Part shown: one piece after another, positions 1-8,432 of the stretch
How positions within the stretch are numbered: the stretch's first letter is position 1
How the letters are laid out: each line of letters starts with the position of its first letter
Assembly (NCBI RefSeq): GCF_900110125.1
Contig: NZ_FOCN01000008.1
Span: forward strand, 1 to 64,000
Origin: Cryobacterium luteum
Lineage (GTDB): Bacteria > Actinomycetota > Actinomycetes > Actinomycetales > Microbacteriaceae
Reading direction: 5' to 3'
Length of the DNA stretch: 64,000 nucleotides
Program-made: the position numbers and the translations under genes
Notes under the pieces: model-generated
What the model was told of the DNA's origin: nothing
The model's database searches: none
What the model saw: the letters and a program-made list of their open reading frames with translations, nothing else

Positions 1-261
1 ATCGGCCAAAGCGGCCGCCTCACGGCGGGGAGTGCCAGCCGCGCGGAGCTCACGGAACATCTCACGCCCAGGGTGCGGTTTCGGCCCTCGAATCCCAACG
101 CTGCGCGCCCAACGGTAGCCAGTGCCGCGGTTGATGCCCAGCTCAGCCGAGGCAGAAGTCACGTCACCAAGTCGCTCCAGCAGAGCCAGAAAAGACGCCT
201 TGTCCGCGCACGGATTCTGTTCGTCGGTCGAGGGCTCATTGGTCGGGTTTAACGTGGTCAT
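1..261 (-). CDS. IS30-family transposase, N-terminal 87 residues (cut by window edge)
   Basis: The minus-strand frame opens with ATG at 261 and stays open to the edge. The translation begins MTTLNPTNEPSTDEQ and continues with a helix-turn-helix region: FLALLERLGDVTSASAELG, then NRGTGYRWARSVGIRG. This is the N-terminal layout of actinobacterial IS30-like transposases, which cut and join the ends of their own insertion sequence. The catalytic DDE domain would lie to the left. The sequence just upstream of the start (about 280-306) probably carries the terminal inverted repeat, but its partner is outside the window. It marks the neighbourhood as mobile DNA. Confidence 0.65.
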   Translation of the reverse strand, partial: MTTLNPTNEPSTDEQNPCADKASFLALLERLGDVTSASAELGINRGTGYRWARSVGIRGPKPHPGREMFRELRAAGTPRREAAALAD

Positions 262-633
262 ACAAACTCCCAAGAGTCTGGGTGTTGCAACGACCAGTAG
301 AACCCAAGGCGATACTGGCCCTATTTTCGGTCGGCGTTAACACCGTTCTGCTCCTACCCGGAATCGCTTACAGCGATCCTGCACAGCAAGAAAGTCCAGG
401 ATCATCTAGCCAGAAAGACCGCGAAAACCGACAGGCCGCGCCTCGCCCCCTCGATGGGCCATCACGTACGACGTGTATTTCTCGTTTCTACGCCCGTGGA
501 TGACTACAGAAAAAGTCCCAGAAGAGCTGGAACGACTAGAAACAGGTGCGTTGGCACCCCAGCTCACCGGCAGCAGCCGAACAGCTATACATCTCCCCGG
601 GGCTGCGCCCCCGGAGGCATAGAAGCGCGCAAC

Positions 634-659
634 CAGGTTCGGCGCAGGCGCCAAACCTG
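634..659. repeat. 26-bp near-perfect palindrome
   Basis: The arms CAGGTTCGGCGC and GCGCCAAACCTG pair over 12 positions with one wobble/mismatch around a 2-nt centre. It lies in gene-free DNA 330 bp beyond the IS end. It could be a hairpin terminator (no T-run follows) or a protein-binding palindrome. Confidence 0.6.
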
Positions 660-1324
660 TAGTCCCAAAAGACCCCCATCAGACAGCAAGGATCACGCTA
701 AATTCCGAACTGCGCCAAGTCATAAAGCGCGACTTGGCTTAGTTCCCAATTTCATTTGACAGAGAACCGAACTAAACGAACGATCACAGCAAATTGCGAA
801 AGCGACGACGCCACCGGGGACGGATCCTGGGGGCATGTTTTGTTGCGAGCTATGTTGCGAGCGTTATTACTCAGCGCACAGACGGAGAAGCTTCGCTCGC
901 GCTGACAACTGTTGCCTGGTCTGTCACTGAGTTGTTACTGGAGCGGATGCTGGGCTGTTGCCCGAAGACTCCATCGTGAAACCACAACTGTGACGAAATA
1001 ACGGTGTCGACTGTGTCTATGGAATCGAAACCGAGACACCGACCATGATGGCCGCTGCGCTGCCACTCGTGCTGCTACACGTGCGCAGCTGAAGCTGCAA
1101 TGAAGCAACTGATGCGACATCAAGACGTGCCCTCAAGCTGCCACAGCTGCGCTGCGTCAGACGCTGCTGTGGAACAACAAAAGGCGCGTCCCCGCGCCTA
1201 CGGCAGGGTGAAACGAGATCTGACTCAGAGCGGCCAAGCCGCCTCGACGCTGCTGCGCAGCACGCTGTTACCCTGGTGCCAAGGCCCCAGAAATGATAGC
1301 AACAGCAGAACCCTGCCTTCCCAA

Positions 1325-1412
1325 CGGAAATGGATGCCAACGTTAACAACCCCTAGTGCTGTTGACTGCGTCAACGGGGTTGTTAACAATCTGACTGAAT
1401 CATCCATTTCCG
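1325..1412. repeat. Triple nested inverted repeat (88 bp)
   Basis: Three perfect inverted repeats share one centre. The outer arms are 1325-1336 (CGGAAATGGATG) and 1401-1412. The middle arms are 1342-1353 (GTTAACAACCCC) and 1376-1387. The inner arms are 1361-1366 (GTTGAC) and 1370-1375 around the loop TGC. The asymmetric spacers are 5 and 7 nt on the left, 0 and 13 nt on the right. No coding frame explains it. Such nesting is typical of recombination, replication or transfer sites, or of a folded single-stranded DNA or RNA. Confidence 0.75.
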
Positions 1413-1681
1413 CTGATACATCAGCACAAACGCATACGATCCTCCGCTGAAGCTCCGGATGCGTGAGATAGAGAGAAAGGGCATAAGGGGGGATGGCACC
1501 AAGCGTCGTTTTTCAATCCGCTGCGCTACTTGAAAATCTAGCTTTGTGGTCGGCATAGCCGACATCGACTGCGTCCTCCGCTGCGCTCTGTCCTTGCCCT
1601 TCGTCGCTGCGCTCCTCGGGTCCTTACTGCGCCATTACCCCTCTGTTCGCTGACGCTCACCTGGGTAATGTCTTGCCCTCT

Positions 1682-1886
1682 CAACACCCCTGCTGGGGTG
1701 TTGTCGGGTGCCCAACTGCTGACGCCGTTCCTCCGCTTCGCTCCCCCACGGACGCAACCTGACACCACCAGTGAAACCACCGTCTTCCAGACGGTGACCC
1801 TGAAGAAGTGAAGGTACTTTTCAAGCTCAAAGTAGAAGCTAGCGGTGCGGACATGTCAACCCGCTGCCCGGCGATCTAGGGGCAGC
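1682..1886. repeat. Cluster of three short perfect hairpins
   Basis: The first stem is 1682-1690/1695-1703 (CAACACCCC, loop TGCT). The second is 1778-1785/1789-1796 (CACCGTCT, loop TCC). The third is 1863-1869/1880-1886 (GCTGCCC). None is followed by a T-run on the plus strand. They lie between gene-free DNA and the first defence operon and could act as terminators shielding it from upstream transcription. Confidence 0.5.
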
Positions 1887-2027
1887 CGAAGTACGAGACT
1901 TGGCCTCGAAAAACTCCGAAGGCCGAGCAGGCAACCATATTGCTCTGTCTCAGAGGCAAAGCACGAGCTAGCATCGTCGTTCGTCGTAAACCGCCGAAGG
2001 ACCGCGTAAGGAACGGCTGAAATCTCA

Positions 2028-2168
2028 TCAGGAAGACGGGCGAATCATTCTCTGAATGATTTGCGCAGGGTTTTGCCGCGATTGCCAGTCGGGATCATCG
2101 ATGAGGACTTGTCTCAGGTCATTGGTGGAAATGTCCTGGAGCGTCACCACACCAGCGGCGCGTGCCAC
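2028..2168 (-). pseudogene. Possible 46-residue gene remnant
   Basis: A minus-strand frame from GTG (2168) to TGA (2028) reads like natural protein: ARAAGVVTLQDIST, then NDLRQVLIDDPDWQSRQNP and AQIIQRMIRPSS. It looks like the C-terminal tail of a longer protein, because a stop lies shortly upstream in frame and no ribosome binding site precedes the GTG. I do not recognise the family. It is probably a leftover from an earlier rearrangement; it could also be a chance frame. Confidence 0.25.
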
Positions 2169-2563
2169 CCAAGCACTTCGAAAACTTAGATGAGTTTCAA
2201 CGTGTCAGGCATGGTGTCCAGCCTCTAGGGTTTGAGTCAAATTCTGCTCACAAGACCGACGCGTGCCAGAACGCCTTAGCGATTCCGGAACACCGATTCG
2301 CAGGCCACGTCGAAAGAGAGGGTCCTCTGCGTAACACCCGTGAACACCTGCGCCACTGCCCTAGGCAGCCTCAGTCCCGCGGCTGGCTGGCTTTTCTCGA
2401 GAGCGGGACAACTCCTAATGCGTGTGGTTGCGGATCGGGTCGACCGTCGCGTCGCGTGACTGAGTCTCAAGTGCGGGGACGATGGTCGAAGGTCAATAAG
2501 CTGGAGCCATCCCATATCGACGGTACCTGCGCAATGCCGCTCCAAGAAAGTAGGAATCGCCTA
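2169..2563. other. Leader region of defence operon 1; no gene seen
   Basis: The methyltransferase frame is open through this stretch back to 2162. However, the upstream residues are low-complexity and Arg/Pro-rich, unlike the family, so I treat it as non-coding leader. An AGGA-type ribosome binding site lies at about 2550-2555, before the GTG at 2564. I see no clear -35/-10 pair. An alternative in-frame ATG is at 2534. Confidence 0.45.
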
Positions 2564-5254
2564 GTGAAGCTGAACCTCAAGGCGGTCGAAGAACGCGTCG
2601 CCCCGATAGGCGGTCGAGAGTCCTACGACCGTGAGTTCATTTTCGAGTTGCTCCTCGCCTACGGCCGTTCGCAGGGCAATATCACCCGACTCCGAAACGG
2701 CTCCATAAACGTCGCCGAGGACAAGGCGCACGACGTGGCTCAGAAGAACGTGGTCTACTTCCGTGAGACCACCGGTGACCCGCTCGCTGTCATCGACAGC
2801 CTGCGGACCTCACCGACCGTGGTCCGGCACAACACTCGGTTCGTGATCGTCACCGACTACAGCGAGCTGCTTGCCGTCGACACCAAGACAGGTGAGAACC
2901 TGATGATCCCAATCCGGGACATCGGCAAGCACTTCACGTTTTTCCTCCCCTGGGCTGGCATGGAAAAGGCCCAGTACGTCGCAGAAGCTCACGCCGACGT
3001 CAAGGCTGCCGAGCGAATGGGCAAACTTTTTGACGAGCTACTCGCGGCTAACCCGGAGTTGCTGGATCTGCCGCACGGCCGGCATGCCCTGAACGTCTTC
3101 TTCATTCGGCTCCTGTTCTGCTTCTTTGCAGAGGACACCCGCATCTTCGCAGAGAACCAATTCACGAACGCCATTGCATCACACACCCAGCCCGACGGCA
3201 CCGACGTCGCCGAGTTCATGACAAAGCTCTTCACTGCGCTGGACACAGAGCGGGCGAGCGACAAGCCCACCTATCTTGCCGCGTTTCCTTACGTCAACGG
3301 GCGGCTGTTCACCGTGAAGCCCACGGATGTGGTGCCTCTTTTCACCAAGAAAGCTCGAGACCTCTTGATCGAGTCCGGCACGCTCATTTGGCGGGAGATC
3401 AACCCCGATATCTTCGGCTCGATGTTCCAAGCAATCGTCACCCCGGGCAAGCGCTCCGATCTTGGGCAGCACTACACCTCGGTGCCGAACATCCTCAAAA
3501 CCATCGAACCTCTTTTTCTCGACTCGTTGAAAGAGGAGTTTGACACCGCTTTCAACTCGCCGCGGAGGCTTGAAGAGCTCCTTGAGCGCATGGGGCAGAT
3601 CAAAGTCTTCGATCCGGCTTGTGGATCAGGGAACTTCCTAGTTATCGCGTACAAGGAACTGCGGCGTCTCGAGCACGCAATTCTGGAACGCCTCACCGAC
3701 ATCGATCCCAAGCATCAGGTGCTGTTTGCCGACTCCAAGATCAACGTCGAGAACTTCTTCGGAATCGAGATCGACGACTTCGCCGTCGAGGTTGCGATCC
3801 TCTCTCTGTGGATCGCCAAGCACCAGATGAACCGTGAGTTCTTCGAAAAGTTCAAAGTCGACCTGCCCCTCATCCCACTCAGGGAGACCGGCCAGATCCA
3901 CCAGGGCAACGCCATCACCGCGGACTGGTCCAATGTTTGCTCGAACGACGGCTCCGAGGAAATATACCTTCTCGGAAATCCGCCCTATTTGGGTAGTCGA
4001 AATCAATCCGCTGGGCACAAGAAGGACCTCTCGACTATCACAACGAAGTATAAGAGCCTTGACTACGTTTCCGCTTGGGTAATTAAGGGAGCGGACTATA
4101 TCCGAGGCACGGCCTCTGAGATGGCTTTGGTGACCACAAATTCGATTACGCAGGGTGAACAGGTAGGTCTACTTTGGCCGAGTGTGCTAGGTCACGACTT
4201 GGAAATCGGATACGCCTACACTTCATTTACCTGGTCGAATCGGGCCCGTGGTTCGGCTGGTGTGACGTGTGTCGTTTTTTCGATCCGGGCGCGCAGCACA
4301 CGTGACAAGTACATCTACACCGACGAACTTCGGCATGAGGCCGGTCGCATCAACCCGTACTTGGCAGATGCTCCGGACATCTGGCTCGGCCGCCGGAGCT
4401 CCCCCCTGAGTAAGCACCTTCCTCACCTCGGTTATGGATCGATGCCCAATGACGGCGGGAACCTAATCCTGAGTGACTCCGAAAAGCAGGTGCTCCTCGA
4501 ACGCCACCCACAGGCTTCCGATTACGTGAAGGGATATTGCGGAGCAGATGAGTTGATCAAAGGGAAGACGCGATGGTGTCTGAGTATTTCGGAGGAAAGT
4601 CTTTCTGATGCACGCAAGATACCCGAAATCGAAGCTCGCCTTCAAGGTGTTCGCAATCATCGCTTGAAGAGCACCGAGAAATCCACGAAGGCCCTGGCTG
4701 AGTTTCCAAACAGATTCTACTTCTTTGCTCACAAGGACTCTGACTCGATCCTTCTTCCCAGCATTTCATCTGAGCGCAGGGAGTACCTCCCTATCGGTTA
4801 TGTCGGTCCCGAAATTATCGGCTCCAATAAGGTCTTGGTAATGCACCAGACTCAGCTCTGGGCATTCGCCCTAGTCACCTCGCTAATGCATATGGCTTGG
4901 GTCAATGCCGTATCAGGACGGATGCGTTCAGACTTCCAGTACTCGAACACAATCGTCTACAACAACTTCCCGGTTCCTTCCATGGGCGATGCGACAAGGG
5001 AACGTCTCACGACTGCTGCGCTGCGAGTATTAGACGTGCGGGAATACCACTGCGAAAAAACTCTGGCTGAGCTGTACGACCCGGACCTGATGCCCTCGGA
5101 TTTGCGCGCTGCTCACGCCGACGTGGACACACTGGTCGACTCCATTTATTCCAAGCGCGCGTACGAGACAGACGAGCAGCGGTTGTCTGACCTCTTCAGC
5201 CTGTACGAAAAGATGACGGCAGATGAAGCATTAAACGGGGGAAAGAAAAAGTGA
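2564..5254 (+). CDS. DNA methyltransferase (MmeI/YeeA-like, nuclease motif not seen)
   Basis: A SAM-dependent DNA base methyltransferase of 896 residues. Motif I DPACGSGNF is at about residues 350-358 and motif IV NPPY at 472-475, the signature of N6-adenine or N4-cytosine methylation. The C-terminal SGRMRSDFQYSNTIVYNNF stretch is typical of the target-recognition end of MmeI/YeeA-like proteins. In MmeI-type enzymes the N-terminus carries a nuclease E-x-K motif; I cannot find one here, so cleavage may be done by partner genes. I chose GTG 2564 because AGGA lies 8 nt upstream; ATG 2534 is the alternative. The stop overlaps the next start (GTGA), making it the first gene of a coupled operon. 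Confidence 0.85.
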   Translation: MKLNLKAVEERVAPIGGRESYDREFIFELLLAYGRSQGNITRLRNGSINVAEDKAHDVAQKNVVYFRETTGDPLAVIDSLRTSPTVVRHNTRFVIVTDYSELLAVDTKTGENLMIPIRDIGKHFTFFLPWAGMEKAQYVAEAHADVKAAERMGKLFDELLAANPELLDLPHGRHALNVFFIRLLFCFFAEDTRIFAENQFTNAIASHTQPDGTDVAEFMTKLFTALDTERASDKPTYLAAFPYVNGRLFTVKPTDVVPLFTKKARDLLIESGTLIWREINPDIFGSMFQAIVTPGKRSDLGQHYTSVPNILKTIEPLFLDSLKEEFDTAFNSPRRLEELLERMGQIKVFDPACGSGNFLVIAYKELRRLEHAILERLTDIDPKHQVLFADSKINVENFFGIEIDDFAVEVAILSLWIAKHQMNREFFEKFKVDLPLIPLRETGQIHQGNAITADWSNVCSNDGSEEIYLLGNPPYLGSRNQSAGHKKDLSTITTKYKSLDYVSAWVIKGADYIRGTASEMALVTTNSITQGEQVGLLWPSVLGHDLEIGYAYTSFTWSNRARGSAGVTCVVFSIRARSTRDKYIYTDELRHEAGRINPYLADAPDIWLGRRSSPLSKHLPHLGYGSMPNDGGNLILSDSEKQVLLERHPQASDYVKGYCGADELIKGKTRWCLSISEESLSDARKIPEIEARLQGVRNHRLKSTEKSTKALAEFPNRFYFFAHKDSDSILLPSISSERREYLPIGYVGPEIIGSNKVLVMHQTQLWAFALVTSLMHMAWVNAVSGRMRSDFQYSNTIVYNNFPVPSMGDATRERLTTAALRVLDVREYHCEKTLAELYDPDLMPSDLRAAHADVDTLVDSIYSKRAYETDEQRLSDLFSLYEKMTADEALNGGKKK

Positions 5255-7221
5255 GCAATTCACTCAATGTTGTGGACGTGACCTATGCCCGCACCGGCGC
5301 GTCAGTGAACACCGACGCGATGGGGATGCGGGAGATGCAGCAGCGCGTCTTCGCCAAGCGCGACGCTCAGCACCTCCTAATCAAGGCCCCGCCTGCGTCG
5401 GGCAAGTCGCGCGCGCTAATGTTCGTTGCGCTCGACAAGCTCTACAACCAAGGCCGCAAGAAGGTGATCGTGGCCGTCCCCGAACGCTCGATCGGTCCAT
5501 CGTTCGCAGCGACGAATCTGACCGATCGCGGGTTCTTCGCTGATTGGGAGATCAAGCCCGAGCACAATCTCTGCACACCGGGCTCCTCCGCGGGCAAGGT
5601 CAATGCGTTCATCAAGTTCCTTGAGAGCCCGGACGCGACGCTGGTTTGCACACACGCCACGTTGCGGTTTGCCTTCGAGAGACTCGCCCCCGATGCGTTC
5701 AACGGCACCGTGCTCGCGATCGACGAATTCCACCACGTCTCTGCCGACATAGAGGCCAACCGGCTGGGAGCCCTCCTGCACGACGTCATGAGCGGCTCCG
5801 ACGTGCACATCGTCGCAATGACCGGCTCCTACTTCCGCGGTGACTCGGTGCCCGTTCTGACCGCGGACGACGAGGCTCAGTTCACTCCGGTTACGTTCAA
5901 CTATTACGACCAGCTCAACGGGTATGAACACCTCAAATCTTTGGGAATAGGTCACCATTTCTATCAAGGTCGCTACACCGATGCCATCGGCGAAGTCCTC
6001 GATCTCGACAAGAAGACCATCTTGCACATCCCGAACGTGAACTCGGGTGAGTCCACTAAAGACAAAATCGAAGAAGTCGGATTCATTATCGATTCGATCG
6101 GTGACGTGATCGAGACCGAAGACACGGGCATTATTCGCATCCGCCGCAAGGACACCGGTGAGGTCCTGCGGGTCGCGGACCTAGTTGACGACGCGGACCA
6201 GAAGAAGCGCGCGGAGACCCAGCATTACCTCTCAACCGTCGCTTCCAAGGAACGTGACGGAGTTGACATCATCATCGCGCTCGGCATGGCGAAGGAAGGT
6301 TTTGACTGGCCCTTCGCCGAGCACGCGCTAACCGTCGGCTACCGCGCCTCTCTGACGGAGGTAATCCAGATCATCGGCCGTGTCACCCGGGACAGCCCGG
6401 GCAAGGAGCACGCTCAGTTCACTAACCTCATCGCCCAACCCGACGCGGCAACGGATGACGTGAAGTACTCGGTCAACAACATCCTTAAAGCGATCACGGC
6501 CTCGCTTCTGATGGAACAAGTTCTGGCCCCAAACTTTACGTTCAAGACCAAGACCGGCAACGACGACGCTCCCAAACCCGGTGAGCTGCGGATCAAGGGT
6601 TTCAAGGAACCCTCGACCGACCGGGTGAAGCAGATCGTGAAGACCGACCTCAACGACCTCAAGGCCACCATCCTCCAGGACGACACCTTCGCGAAGGCCG
6701 CTGCAGGCAGCCTCGACCCCGAGGTTACCAACAAGGTCCTGATTCCGAAGATCATCCGCGACCGGTACCCGGATCTCAACGAAGCGCAGGTTGAGGAAGT
6801 GCGGCAGCAGGTCGTCGTGGACTCTGTGATTAAGAACGGCGAAATTCGCGAGGTCGGCGACAAGCGTTTCATCAAGATGGCCGAGAAGTTCGTCAACATC
6901 GACGAAATCGACATCAATCTTATTGACTCGGTAAACCCGTTCCAACGGGCCTTCGAGGTCATGAGCAAATCAGTGACCCCGAGTGTGCTGCGCATCATCT
7001 CCGACGCCATCACGGCTACTCGCATCGAGATCAGCGAAGACGAGGCGCGCGTATTGTGGCCGAAGATTCAGATCTGGGTGAAGGTGAATAGCCGCAAGCC
7101 TGACGTGCGCAGTGATAACCCGACGGAGAAACGCTACGCCGAAGCGATCCTTTTCCTTCAGAGGCTGAAGCAGCGCCATCTGGCTGCGCAACGAGCGATG
7201 TTGGTGGGTAACGAGGCATGA
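5251..7221 (+). CDS. SF2 DEAD/DEAH-type helicase of defence operon 1
   Basis: A 656-residue superfamily 2 helicase/translocase. Walker A is APPASGKS (46-53), the DEFH Walker B box is at 158-161, the motif III-like TGSYF segment follows, and motif VI is QIIGRVTRD (373-381). The last third has no motif I know and could contact partners or DNA. It starts with GTG in a GTGA overlap with the methyltransferase stop, so the two are translationally coupled. In restriction systems such helicases translocate DNA to reach or activate the nuclease; here that role is inferred from context. It also overlaps the next gene (ATGA). Confidence 0.85.
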   Translation: MSNSLNVVDVTYARTGASVNTDAMGMREMQQRVFAKRDAQHLLIKAPPASGKSRALMFVALDKLYNQGRKKVIVAVPERSIGPSFAATNLTDRGFFADWEIKPEHNLCTPGSSAGKVNAFIKFLESPDATLVCTHATLRFAFERLAPDAFNGTVLAIDEFHHVSADIEANRLGALLHDVMSGSDVHIVAMTGSYFRGDSVPVLTADDEAQFTPVTFNYYDQLNGYEHLKSLGIGHHFYQGRYTDAIGEVLDLDKKTILHIPNVNSGESTKDKIEEVGFIIDSIGDVIETEDTGIIRIRRKDTGEVLRVADLVDDADQKKRAETQHYLSTVASKERDGVDIIIALGMAKEGFDWPFAEHALTVGYRASLTEVIQIIGRVTRDSPGKEHAQFTNLIAQPDAATDDVKYSVNNILKAITASLLMEQVLAPNFTFKTKTGNDDAPKPGELRIKGFKEPSTDRVKQIVKTDLNDLKATILQDDTFAKAAAGSLDPEVTNKVLIPKIIRDRYPDLNEAQVEEVRQQVVVDSVIKNGEIREVGDKRFIKMAEKFVNIDEIDINLIDSVNPFQRAFEVMSKSVTPSVLRIISDAITATRIEISEDEARVLWPKIQIWVKVNSRKPDVRSDNPTEKRYAEAILFLQRLKQRHLAAQRAMLVGNEA

Positions 7222-8432
7222 CCGCAGCCGAGAACGGAAACAACAACAGTCAGCCACCAGTGACGGACACCAATGGGACCGATATGCAGTGGCTTATTGA
7301 CTCTGACGTCGACGGACTCTTGGATGTAGAGGAGAAGCCGAAAAAGATCACGCCCAATGACCGCCTAGAGAAAGCATTCCTCGAGATAATCGAGTTCCGT
7401 CGCACCCACGACCGAGTGCCCAGGTCGACGACACGAGAGATCGCTGAACGCAAGTTAGGCGCTCGGCTGGATGGCATTCTTGCTGACGAAGCCAAATCCA
7501 CCGCGCTGAAGCGCTTGGACGAGTTCGGACTCTTGGAAGTTGCTGAGACACCCGCTTCGATCGACGACCTGCTCAACAGCGACGACTTCGACTTGCTCGG
7601 GGACGATGGGTCTGGGCTTTTAGACACTTCCGGATTACCGGCACGGGCCCGCCGCGTTGCACCCGATGATGTGGCGACGAGAGTCAAGTCCGAAGATTTT
7701 AAGCAGTATGAACACCTCTTCGTTCAGAAGCACGCGGAACTTAGGGACGGCGGATCTAGGCTCGTGAGATTTGCTGTGGCCGGTGGCCAACAGGCGATCC
7801 AGCAGGGAAAGTTTTTCGTGCTTTCCGGGATCATGCTCTTCGTAGCGGAGATAACGGATCCTGAGGCAGCCCCAGGGGTGCGGACCCGATACAAGCCACG
7901 CACAAAGACGATTTTCGAGAACGGCACGGAATCGCGTCTCTTTCGGCGTTCCTTAGCCGGACAACTCCTTGAGCAGGACGGGTACGCAGTCGTGAGCGCG
8001 GGCCCAGTAGAGATCTTCCCCGATGACGAAGCCACTGGATACATCTATGTTTTGAAATCGATGAGCACCGATCCTCAGATTTCACACCGAGAGAATCTTT
8101 ACAAGATCGGCTTTACCCGCGGTTCGGTCACGAAACGAATTGCAAATGCTGAAAAGGAGCCTACCTATTTGATGGCTCCGGTTGAGGTTGTCTCCACGTA
8201 CCAAACGTACAATCTCAAGGTGTCTGCGCTTGAAGACCTTCTGCATCGGGTCTTTGCGAAAGTGCGGCTCGATATCAAGCAGATTGACGGAGGAGGACGC
8301 CGTATCGACCCTTCGGAATGGTTCGTCGCGCCGGTGAACGTCATTGACCAGGCAATCAACTTGATAATGTCCGGCGACATTATCGACTACGTGTACGACG
8401 CTGAGACCCAACGGCTTCTGGAGCGTGACTGA
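7218..8432 (+). CDS. GIY-YIG nuclease (T5orf172-like) of defence operon 1
   Basis: A protein of 404 residues. The C-terminal part has the GIY-YIG layout of the T5orf172/MUG113 type: GYIYVLKS at about 274-281, LYKIGFTRGSVTKRI shortly after, and the probable catalytic Glu in ALEDLLHRVF. The first half is acidic, with Asp/Leu-rich segments (DDLLNSDDFDLLGDDG) that look like a flexible or interaction region. A middle segment, GKFFVLSGIMLFVAE, resembles the domain often placed before GIY-YIG modules. The start overlaps the helicase stop (ATGA). The likely role is DNA cleaving subunit of a methyltransferase-helicase complex; this is inference from neighbours. Confidence 0.75.
   Translation: MTAAENGNNNSQPPVTDTNGTDMQWLIDSDVDGLLDVEEKPKKITPNDRLEKAFLEIIEFRRTHDRVPRSTTREIAERKLGARLDGILADEAKSTALKRLDEFGLLEVAETPASIDDLLNSDDFDLLGDDGSGLLDTSGLPARARRVAPDDVATRVKSEDFKQYEHLFVQKHAELRDGGSRLVRFAVAGGQQAIQQGKFFVLSGIMLFVAEITDPEAAPGVRTRYKPRTKTIFENGTESRLFRRSLAGQLLEQDGYAVVSAGPVEIFPDDEATGYIYVLKSMSTDPQISHRENLYKIGFTRGSVTKRIANAEKEPTYLMAPVEVVSTYQTYNLKVSALEDLLHRVFAKVRLDIKQIDGGGRRIDPSEWFVAPVNVIDQAINLIMSGDIIDYVYDAETQRLLERD

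Larger units (their letters stand above)
262..2027. other. 1.8-kb stretch without a convincing gene, rich in hairpins
   Basis: Short frames exist on both strands, but none has a plausible start, ribosome binding site or recognisable protein. What stands out is structure: a hairpin at 634-659, a nested palindrome at 1325-1412, and perfect short stems at 1682-1703, 1778-1796 and 1863-1886. There are also several copies of short words such as TCCGCTGCGCT (about 1518, 1574) and related GCTGCGCTC or CGCTTCGCTC (about 1607, 1733). It may hold an origin, recombination or transfer site, or be decayed DNA. Confidence 0.6.

Noticed and set aside
1342-1387. Rho-independent terminator
   Set aside because: The stem is long and nested, no T-run follows, and no gene ends next to it; a recombination or replication site fits better.
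406-1780. Several small frames (for example 406-654, 1017-1349, 1538-1780 minus)
   Set aside because: No ribosome binding site, unnatural Arg/Ser-rich composition and overlap with hairpins argue against genes.
2162-2563. N-terminal extension of the methyltransferase from 2162
   Set aside because: The extra residues are Arg/Pro-rich and unlike the family. A ribosome binding site precedes GTG 2564 instead.
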